The position numbers and the translations under genes were made by a program. A stretch of DNA of 12,217 bases from Paludibacter sp. (GTDB lineage Bacteria > Bacteroidota > Bacteroidia > Bacteroidales > Paludibacteraceae): contig JAQTOL010000046.1 in the NCBI GenBank assembly GCA_028748945.1, positions 1 through 12,217 on the forward strand, given 5' to 3'. Shown piece after piece: positions 6,361 through 12,217 of this stretch (position 1 is the first letter of the stretch; each line of letters starts with the position of its first letter). The notes under the pieces are model-generated. The model searched no databases and was not told the origin of the DNA. It was given only the letters and a program-made list of their open reading frames with translations.

Positions 6361-7641
6361 CTTCATCAACCGTCTTCTCCAGGCAGGAATATTCTCCACT
6401 GTTTTCATGGTAGTTTCATCATCCAAATCATCCAGCGTAAATGTAGGAAGTTCCGGTTCCGGCTCAGGTTCGGTAACTTTTCCATAATATTGTTGAAATG
6501 CCTTATCGGTATCTGCCTTTTTGGGCTCTTCGGGTTCAACATCGGACAATTCAGTTACGGGCTCATCATCGAGGGTAATGGTTTCAAGAGCTTTCGACGG
6601 TTCCATGCTGTGAATACGTTTGTGTACCGCCTTGACAGCCGATGCGGGCATACCCGGTATATCACTCACATCAAAACCGGTGGCAATAAGGGTTATCTTT
6701 ACATTTTCGCCCAACGCATCATCGAAACTGGCTCCCCAGATAACCTGTACATTTTCGCCCACAGTCGACATAAAGTGATGAATCTGATCAACCTCTTCCA
6801 TACGAATCTGATCGGTATTGGAACAATACAAACTCAACAAAATCTTACTTGCACCACTCACATCACTTGTATTCAGTAACGGAGAATTAAGAGCATCGGC
6901 AATGGCTTTTGTAATACGGTTTTCACCTGAGGCATAACCTGTATTCATAATAGCCACGTTACCATCTTTCATAATGCTGTACACATCGGCAAAGTCAGTA
7001 TTGATATAACCGGGAACAGTTATAATTTCGGCAATGGCTTTAGCGGCATTTGTCAGGACATCATCAGCTTTGGCAAATGCATTGGAAAGTTCCAGATCAG
7101 GATAAATTTCTTTTAATTTTTCATTATTAATGACCAGAATGGCATCTACATGCTCACTCAGGGCCGCTACTCCTTCGAGTGCCTGGCGTATCTTCATATT
7201 CCCTTCGAAAGCAAAGGGAATAGTAACAATAGCCACAGTCAGTATGCCCAGATCGTGTGCTGCTTTAGCTACAACCGGTGAGGCACCTGTACCGGTTCCG
7301 CCACCCATTCCGGCTGTGATAAACACCATTTTAGTATTGTCTTTCAACAGATTTTGAATTTTATCTATCGATTCCTCGGCGGCACGTCGGGCAACTTCGG
7401 GTTTTCCGCCTGCACCCAATCCTTCGGTAGTATCCTGACCCAACTGGATTTTAATGGGCACCGGTGATTTTACCAGCGCCTGATTATCGGTATTACAAAC
7501 CACAAAAGAAACATCAGTAATTCCCTGACGATACATGTGGTTGACGGCATTACCACCACCACCGCCGACACCTATCACTTTGATAATCGAACTGTCAACC
7601 AAGGGCAATTCTAAAGGCAAACTGTCATCTATATAACCCAT
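6358..7641 (-). CDS. ftsZ: Cell division GTPase FtsZ
   Basis: A 427-residue tubulin-like GTPase that polymerises into the Z-ring at midcell. The N-terminal nucleotide-binding domain starts with IIKVIGVGGGGGNAVNHM (residues 19-36), and the tubulin signature loop GGGTGTGA lies at 113-120. The catalytic T7 loop is NTDFADV with Asn214, Asp216 and Asp219, completing the active site of the neighbouring subunit. The C-terminal domain (about 225-335) ends with VKITLIATGFD. An acidic, Pro/Glu-rich disordered linker (about 350-412, including EPEPEPELP) leads to the C-terminal peptide ENIPAWRRRLMK, which recruits FtsA and other partners; it replaces the 'DIPAFLR' of proteobacteria. The Met start gives a short N-terminal tail of normal length. 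A 99-base A+T-rich gap separates it from ftsA and carries a block shared with the ftsQ upstream region, so it may have extra transcription of its own besides read-through from ftsA. Confidence 0.98.
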   Translation of the reverse strand: MGYIDDSLPLELPLVDSSIIKVIGVGGGGGNAVNHMYRQGITDVSFVVCNTDNQALVKSPVPIKIQLGQDTTEGLGAGGKPEVARRAAEESIDKIQNLLKDNTKMVFITAGMGGGTGTGASPVVAKAAHDLGILTVAIVTIPFAFEGNMKIRQALEGVAALSEHVDAILVINNEKLKEIYPDLELSNAFAKADDVLTNAAKAIAEIITVPGYINTDFADVYSIMKDGNVAIMNTGYASGENRITKAIADALNSPLLNTSDVSGASKILLSLYCSNTDQIRMEEVDQIHHFMSTVGENVQVIWGASFDDALGENVKITLIATGFDVSDIPGMPASAVKAVHKRIHSMEPSKALETITLDDEPVTELSDVEPEEPKKADTDKAFQQYYGKVTEPEPEPELPTFTLDDLDDETTMKTVENIPAWRRRLMK

Positions 7642-7708
7642 ATATTCTGATTTATTTGTTTTGTTTTATAGTTTAAAAGTTCACATTACTTATGCGTATA
7701 GTTTACTC

Positions 7709-7730
7709 CTAAATTTATCTCTTTCAATTT
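7709..7730 (-). repeat. Shared upstream block, ftsZ copy
   Basis: Plus-strand text CTAAATTTAT-CTC-TTTCAATTT. It matches the block at 9824-9842 upstream of ftsQ at 19 positions, with a single 3-base insertion (CTC). It contains the palindrome TAAATTTA (7710-7717) and lies 68 bases before the ftsZ ATG, same orientation relative to the gene as in the ftsQ copy. Read on the minus strand, TAAATTTAG is one mismatch from the -7 consensus, but no -33 element is at the right distance. Function unknown. Confidence 0.45.
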
Positions 7731-7740
7731 TCTGATTTAA

Positions 7741-9012
7741 TTAATTCAATTTATTTTCATCTCCAAAAAAATTAATGAAACCATCTGCCAGTTTATCCCA
7801 GGGTTTCTTTTTTGGAATTTTTGGACCCTTAACAGGATCCACTATTGTTTGCTCGACGGGATGTTCTTTACGATATTCCTCAGTCAATAATATAGTTCCT
7901 ACTAATTGCGCATAACAAGGATCGTAAAACCGTTCGGGTGTATCGTTGGTAAGCCACCCGGAGTGATCACCGAAACGTACGTTTATGTCGGTTTTATCGA
8001 CAATAAAATCAATGATATTGGATAATTTAGATCCTCCGCCCGAAAGAATAATACCGGCTTCCAGCGTAAATGGGAGTCGATTGATAACATCGAAAATCGG
8101 TTGCATGATTTCTTCCAACCGGGCTTCGATAATTGTTGCCAAAAATTGTGTTGATATGCGGACCGGAACACTCAAATCATCAGCCGATGGAACCTGAACA
8201 TAAATTGGTTGTTCGACTAAACTCTCCACTGCAATACCCTTTAAACATTTCAATCGCTCGGCATTCGCTTCGGAAATTCCCAACTCCTGAATATCTTTGG
8301 TAATGTTCTTTGCTCCTAACGGCACAACCAGTAAATGTTGAAGAACACCTTCGGCATAGACCGCCAAAGTAGTGGTTGTTGCACCAAAATTTATCAGGGC
8401 ACAGCCTTCTTCCCGTTCTTCATCTTCGAGCAAAGCCGCCGATAAAGATTCTACAGCCAACGGGCAGTATTCCAACCTGATTCCTGTCCGGTCAAAACAA
8501 CGCTCCAATTCCATTTTAATATTTGAATTTCCATATATCACAAGATATTCCCCTGATAATTGAATTCCTTTTTTTCCTGCCGGTTCATCCATTCGATTTC
8601 CATCTAACTGATAAGAAAGTGGAATCACATCGAAAATGGTGATATCTGCTTTTTCAGATTTACTTTTGCACTCTTCCAACATATCGGCTAACAATGATTC
8701 GGAGACAACGTTCGGCTTTCCTACAAAGCGACTTATTGAAACCTGCATATGTTTCATGCTTTTTGCACCTATGCTGACAGAAACCATTGAAATATCAGGA
8801 ATTTTAGCACTGTTTTGAAGTAACTTTTGTAATTCACTGACTTTGAATGCGGCTCCCGATGGTTGTTCAACAATACCCCATTTGATATCATCAGAAGCTT
8901 TAAATTCCTCCGACAATATCCTTAGTTCACCGTTTTGTTGTATTTCTCCTGCCATAGCCGAAATTCGGGAACTACCTAAATCTATAGCTATAAATTGTTT
9001 ATCTGAAATCAT
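7741..9012 (-). CDS. ftsA: Cell division protein FtsA
   Basis: A 423-residue actin-like ATPase that tethers FtsZ filaments to the membrane and recruits later division proteins. The first phosphate motif is FIAIDLGSSRISAMAGE (about 7-23), the second ALINFGATTTTLAV (205-218), and the adenosine motif AGIILSGGGSKL ends near residue 330 (Gly325-Gly327). The FtsA-specific 1C subdomain, which replaces actin's 1B, covers about 75-160 (VSVSIGAKSMKHMQVSISRF onward). The C-terminus has a Lys/Pro-rich linker (KGPKIPKKKPW) and then WDKLADGFINFFGDE, an amphipathic helix that fits the membrane-targeting sequence. Its ATG overlaps the ftsQ stop by four bases (ATGA at 9012-9009), which implies translational coupling. 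Length and domain order are normal. Confidence 0.97.
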   Translation of the reverse strand: MISDKQFIAIDLGSSRISAMAGEIQQNGELRILSEEFKASDDIKWGIVEQPSGAAFKVSELQKLLQNSAKIPDISMVSVSIGAKSMKHMQVSISRFVGKPNVVSESLLADMLEECKSKSEKADITIFDVIPLSYQLDGNRMDEPAGKKGIQLSGEYLVIYGNSNIKMELERCFDRTGIRLEYCPLAVESLSAALLEDEEREEGCALINFGATTTTLAVYAEGVLQHLLVVPLGAKNITKDIQELGISEANAERLKCLKGIAVESLVEQPIYVQVPSADDLSVPVRISTQFLATIIEARLEEIMQPIFDVINRLPFTLEAGIILSGGGSKLSNIIDFIVDKTDINVRFGDHSGWLTNDTPERFYDPCYAQLVGTILLTEEYRKEHPVEQTIVDPVKGPKIPKKKPWDKLADGFINFFGDENKLN

Positions 9013-9815
9013 ATTTTATGAACAATAATTGTATCTTTCTTTTCTTCAGTCTTTAAAACGGGTTCATCATCATCAAAAGGAGCTTTATCACAGACTACCT
9101 GATCTTTATATTCCAAATCTATGGATTTATACCTGTTCCAACCGATTAAATTGAACCCCTTAACATATAACTTACGTAATTTTTCAAGTTTTGCAGCATA
9201 ATTATCCAACGTCCCTAAAATGATAATGGCATCTCCAACACGTGGAACGAGTTCGATTTTTCTATCATCCCTGACATAAATTTGTTCAATCTGGGCATTC
9301 CAGAATGGATTATCTTCCAGATATGTTATAAAATCGAACATCTCACCGCTTGCATATGAAACGGTTACCCGCCCGGAAACTACCGGAACATAAGCTCCAA
9401 AATTTTCTGATACAGGCATCCTTTTCCGGTCGGTATCAATATAATAACTACCAAAACCGACAACTCTGAATTTTGGATGACGTTGCATAATCCGTATATG
9501 AACAATTCCTGAAGGTGTATTATAACATTCCACCGACTTAATCAATTCATTCTTGCGTAAAATATCTTCAATTGATTCGGTACGAATATGTTTAATCGAT
9601 TTACCTATCGGATTTAAATCATTTTTATCAAGCAATACCGCAATATCAGATTCTGTTATCAACTTTACACTTGTACTGTCCAGAAATTCAATGACCAGCT
9701 CCTTACAAACTTCATCCTTACTCCTTCCTGAAAAATGTCCCAATATAAATACAAAATATCCTATAACCAACAAGGCAAAAAAGGAAATGATTATATATTT
9801 AATTATTGGTTTCAT
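9009..9815 (-). CDS. ftsQ: Cell division protein FtsQ
   Basis: A 268-residue bitopic inner-membrane protein that links early and late division proteins. From the chosen ATG the order is a very short cytoplasmic tail, one transmembrane helix (about residues 4-25, ending FVFILG), a POTRA domain (about 38-114, ending SGIVHIRIMQRHP), then the beta domain with YYIDTDRKRMPVSENFGAYVPVVSGRV, which matches the FtsQ 'yyiD..G...P' region. The frame extends upstream to a TTG at 9839 (eight more residues), but ATG at 9813-9815 is preferred because it begins with Lys-Pro directly before the helix and because the TTG falls inside the block shared with the ftsZ upstream region. The C-terminal Lys/Asp/Glu-rich tail (about 243-268) is long and probably flexible. 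Sequence conservation of FtsQ is low, so the call also rests on its place between murC and ftsA. Confidence 0.93.
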   Translation of the reverse strand: MKPIIKYIIISFFALLVIGYFVFILGHFSGRSKDEVCKELVIEFLDSTSVKLITESDIAVLLDKNDLNPIGKSIKHIRTESIEDILRKNELIKSVECYNTPSGIVHIRIMQRHPKFRVVGFGSYYIDTDRKRMPVSENFGAYVPVVSGRVTVSYASGEMFDFITYLEDNPFWNAQIEQIYVRDDRKIELVPRVGDAIIILGTLDNYAAKLEKLRKLYVKGFNLIGWNRYKSIDLEYKDQVVCDKAPFDDDEPVLKTEEKKDTIIVHKI

Positions 9816-9823
9816 AAGAAGAA

Positions 9824-9842
9824 CTAAATTTATTTTCAATTT
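9824..9842 (-). repeat. Shared upstream block, ftsQ copy
   Basis: Plus-strand text CTAAATTTATTTTCAATTT, the same block as at 7709-7730 without the CTC insertion. It begins 9 bases before the ftsQ ATG and includes the palindrome TAAATTTA (9825-9832). In this place it would be in the mRNA leader of an upstream-initiated transcript, or could be a DNA-level site. Nothing else in the 84-base murC-ftsQ gap is recognisable. Confidence 0.45.
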
Positions 9843-9899
9843 CCGATTTTAGCTAAAGGAAAAGAAATATTCTCATAATCAGCATTTTAAAATCTCAAA

Positions 9900-11279
9900 C
9901 TATCTTACCGGAAATTTCTTCAACTGATCCGCAATCTTTGGCACCAGTTTATCAATGTCGCCCGCTCCAAAAGTGACCAAAACATCTGTTTGCTTATCTT
10001 TTAGCAAAGGTAATAGATTTTCATAGGAGCACAATGTTTTATTTTTAAGTTTAACATCGCGAAATATTAACTCTGAACTAACTCCTTCCATAGGCAATTC
10101 ACGAGCCGGATAAATGTCCAGTAATATCAGTTCATCCAGTTGTGACAAGGCCTCAGCAAAATCACCGGCAAAATCACGGGTACGTGAATATAAATGCGGT
10201 TGGAAGATACCCGTAATTTTTCTGTCAGGATACAACCCCCGAATAGATGATATGCTGGCTTTCAATTCACTGGGATGATGTGCATAGTCATCCATAAATA
10301 CAACTTTATCGGATTTATATACCAGATTAAAGCGACGATAAATACCGGCAAAGGATGAGATTCCTGTACGTAAATCCTCCACAGAAACCCCATTGAGCCA
10401 GGCTAGAGCCATGGCAGCAACACTATTTTCTATGTTTATCCGGGCCGGAACACCCAAACGAACATTGTCAATCCGATCGTTTGGTGTTACAAAATCAAAG
10501 TGAATTGAACCATTAATAGTATGGATATTTTCCGCATGAAAATCTCCGCCTTCATCCATCGAATATGAATATAACTTTACCCCTTTTTGTAATCTCGGAT
10601 GAATATCGATTCCTTTCCGCATGATAAGAACTCCATCGGGTCGGATAAGAGACGTGAAATGCTCAAAACTTTCCCTAAATGCTTCAGGTGTCTCATAAAT
10701 ATCCAAATGATCGGGATCGGCAGAGGTAATTACAGCCATATAGGGTGAAAGTTGGTGAAAAGAACGATCGTATTCATCAGCCTCAATCACCACCAGATTA
10801 CTTTCTTTGGATATCAATAGGTTGGTATTGTAATTATTTGAAATACCACCCAAAAAAGCATTGCATGATACCGGTGACTGATAGAGTAAGTGGGCAGTTA
10901 TCGTTGATGTTGTTGTCTTACCATGCGTTCCAGCAATGCAGATTCCTTTACTCTGGCGGGTGATATCCCCCAATACTTGTGACCGTTTTTGAATTGTAAA
11001 ATTATTTTCCTGAAAATAAACCAGTTGCGGATGATCATGCGGAATGGCAGGTGTAATAATTACCAGTGTATAGATTGGCTGTTTATAATTCTCCGGAATT
11101 TGATCAACACCCTCGTCAAAGCCAACAGAAATTCCCTCGGTTTGTAAATCGGAAGTTAACTTTGTTTCTGTCCTGTCGTATCCTGCTACCTGAAAGCCTT
11201 TCGTATGGAAATAACGTGCCAATGCACTCATACCAATACCACCAATTCCTAAGAAATAATACTTTGTAAACTTATTCAT
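9900..11279 (-). CDS. murC: UDP-N-acetylmuramate--L-alanine ligase
   Basis: A 459-residue cytoplasmic Mur ligase that adds L-Ala to UDP-MurNAc using ATP, the first step of stem-peptide synthesis. The N-terminal UDP-binding fold starts FLGIGGIGMSALARYF (residues 9-24). The ATP-binding P-loop is AGTHGKTTT (116-124, Lys121). The central domain has EADEYDRSF (166-174), the Mur-ligase Glu/His region, followed by TSADPDHLDIY. The C-terminal domain includes DDYAHHPSEL (330-339) and FQPHLYSRT, both typical of MurC. The length agrees with the family (450-490). It is 24 bases downstream of murG and 84 bases upstream of ftsQ; murB and ddl, which separate murC from ftsQ in proteobacteria, are absent here, as is usual in Bacteroidota. 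Confidence 0.98.
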   Translation of the reverse strand: MNKFTKYYFLGIGGIGMSALARYFHTKGFQVAGYDRTETKLTSDLQTEGISVGFDEGVDQIPENYKQPIYTLVIITPAIPHDHPQLVYFQENNFTIQKRSQVLGDITRQSKGICIAGTHGKTTTSTITAHLLYQSPVSCNAFLGGISNNYNTNLLISKESNLVVIEADEYDRSFHQLSPYMAVITSADPDHLDIYETPEAFRESFEHFTSLIRPDGVLIMRKGIDIHPRLQKGVKLYSYSMDEGGDFHAENIHTINGSIHFDFVTPNDRIDNVRLGVPARINIENSVAAMALAWLNGVSVEDLRTGISSFAGIYRRFNLVYKSDKVVFMDDYAHHPSELKASISSIRGLYPDRKITGIFQPHLYSRTRDFAGDFAEALSQLDELILLDIYPARELPMEGVSSELIFRDVKLKNKTLCSYENLLPLLKDKQTDVLVTFGAGDIDKLVPKIADQLKKFPVR

Positions 11280-11303
11280 AATATTAAGCCCAATTTCGGG
11301 GAT

Positions 11304-12217
11304 TTAGGGTACTATTAATTTTATTACTTCATCTGCAATCCGGTCTGCCGAATCTTTTTCAGCCATTCTCAGAATGTTTATACTCAATTTTTTTAATGAA
11401 ATATCATCTTTTATCAAACTCAATGCTCTGATTACTAATTGTTCATTTGCATCTACATCTTTAATCATTACAGCCGCTTCATTTCTGACCAGTGCCAACG
11501 CATTTTGAGTCTGATGATCTTCTGCCACATTGGGCGAAGGTACTAAAATTACAGGCTTAGCCAATAGACATAATTCGGAAATTGAACTGGCTCCGGCTCG
11601 TGAAATAACTAAATCGGCAATGGAATAAGCCAGATCCATACGTGAAACAAAATCTGTCACCAACAAATTTGGAGAAGTAAAAGGCTCAGCGGCTTTACGA
11701 GCCGATTCAATATAAAATTTTCCGGTTTGCCATATCACCTGTATATCCGACTTTGTCAGTTCATCCAGTTTGGCGATAATACTTTGATTCAATGTCCGGG
11801 CTCCTAAACTACCTCCCACAACCAATAAGGTTTTTTTATTGGGATCGAATCCAAAAAATTGATACGCTTCTGCTGTTCGTGGTTCAACCAGGAATAAATC
11901 CTGACGAACCGGATTCCCTGTTAAAACAATCTTATTGTCAGGGAAAAATTTATTCATTCCTTCATAAGCCACACAAATACAAGATGCTTTCTCAGCCAAT
12001 AACTTATTAGTAACACCAGCATACGAATTTTGTTCCTGAATAAGTGTTGGAACTTTTAAACCGGTTGCTGCCCGAAGTGTGGGAGCACTTGCATAACCTC
12101 CGACACCTATTGCCACATCGGGTTTGAACCGACTCACAATGCGACGGGCTAATACAAGACTTCGCATTAAATTCCACAACACCTTTACATTGCGGTGCAA
12201 GTGTTTCCTGTCAAATC
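11304..12217 (-). CDS. murG: UDP-N-acetylglucosamine--lipid I GlcNAc transferase MurG (5' partial)
   Basis: Peripheral membrane glycosyltransferase (GT28) that transfers GlcNAc onto lipid I to form lipid II. About 304 residues are present and the frame is still open at the window edge, where FDRKHLHRNVKVLWNL matches the region after the family's N-terminal acceptor-binding loops; about 65-70 residues should lie outside the window. The TTG near 12200 is an internal Leu codon, not a start. Visible motifs in order: GVGGYASAPTL (acceptor domain), IQEQNSYAGVTNKLLA, the first motif of the donor domain GGSLGARTLNQ, SRAGASSISEL and PSPNVAEDHQTQNALAL, which bind UDP-GlcNAc. The C-terminus ends KLIVP. 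It stops 24 bases before the murC start, so the two are co-transcribed. Its lipid substrate depends on undecaprenyl phosphate, supplied by UppS in the other half of the window. Confidence 0.97.
   Translation of the reverse strand, partial: FDRKHLHRNVKVLWNLMRSLVLARRIVSRFKPDVAIGVGGYASAPTLRAATGLKVPTLIQEQNSYAGVTNKLLAEKASCICVAYEGMNKFFPDNKIVLTGNPVRQDLFLVEPRTAEAYQFFGFDPNKKTLLVVGGSLGARTLNQSIIAKLDELTKSDIQVIWQTGKFYIESARKAAEPFTSPNLLVTDFVSRMDLAYSIADLVISRAGASSISELCLLAKPVILVPSPNVAEDHQTQNALALVRNEAAVMIKDVDANEQLVIRALSLIKDDISLKKLSINILRMAEKDSADRIADEVIKLIVP

Noticed and set aside
6490..6879. A 129-codon open frame on the plus strand inside ftsZ
   Set aside because: It is the shadow of the well-supported FtsZ frame, with no domain, no promoter and an implausible composition.
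7642..7740. A complete promoter for ftsZ in the ftsA-ftsZ gap
   Set aside because: TAAATTTAG is one mismatch from TAnnTTTG, but the nearest TTG elements are 29 bases away or too close, so a full promoter cannot be claimed; only the shared block is reported.
9553..9852. A 99-codon open frame on the plus strand opposite ftsQ
   Set aside because: It lies antisense to ftsQ, ends in a region complementary to the FtsQ membrane helix, and shows no coding features of its own.
12198..12200. TTG as the start of murG
   Set aside because: The open frame continues upstream with residues (FDRKH) that match the family's internal sequence, so the gene is cut by the window edge and this TTG encodes an internal Leu.
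1..12217. Mobile elements, CRISPR arrays, tRNA or rRNA genes, or a new defence or biosynthetic system
   Set aside because: All large open frames are assigned to conserved envelope, division or RNA-metabolism families in their usual order; no transposase, integrase, regularly spaced repeats or RNA-gene signatures were seen.

Overview
The window looks like a chromosomal core-genome segment from a member of the Bacteroidota, most likely order Bacteroidales. Four things point there. The base composition is A+T-rich. None of the starts examined shows a clear Shine-Dalgarno sequence. Several promoters match the Bacteroidota sigma factor -7 consensus TAnnTTTG, with a TTG/TTTG-like -33 element about 20 bases upstream in two of the three called. 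The gene order (outer-membrane protein, isoprenyl transferase, BamA, two OmpH/Skp; and murG-murC-ftsQ-ftsA-ftsZ-yqeY) is characteristic of that group. The exact genus cannot be told from the sequence alone.

Plus-strand half (1-5683): the window opens inside the 3' end of ybeY (rRNA-maturation endonuclease). After a 215-base gap with a good promoter comes an envelope-biogenesis operon: a small beta-barrel-like exported protein (DUF6089-like), uppS (undecaprenyl diphosphate synthase, the lipid carrier for peptidoglycan and surface glycans), bamA (outer-membrane protein insertase), and two tandem, divergent OmpH/Skp-type periplasmic chaperones. The second chaperone gene has its own near-perfect promoter overlapping the 3' end of the first. 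A long hairpin with a U-tract at 5703-5740 ends this operon.

Minus-strand half (5794-12217, read right to left): the downstream part of the division and cell wall (dcw) cluster: murG (5' end outside the window), murC, ftsQ, ftsA, ftsZ, then yqeY (GatB/YqeY family). MurG and MurC build lipid II and its precursor; FtsQ, FtsA and FtsZ assemble the division machinery. The two halves converge on the terminator, which is symmetrical enough to serve both strands. Functionally they are linked: UppS makes the lipid carrier that MurG uses, while BamA and Skp/OmpH build the outer membrane.

I found no mobile element, CRISPR array, tRNA or rRNA, and no evidence of a previously undescribed system. The most interesting non-coding signals are a 19-base block shared by the ftsQ and ftsZ upstream regions (identical except for a 3-base insertion), the internal ompH promoter, and a promoter-plus-hairpin leader before yqeY. 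No gene-free stretch exceeds 300 bases.
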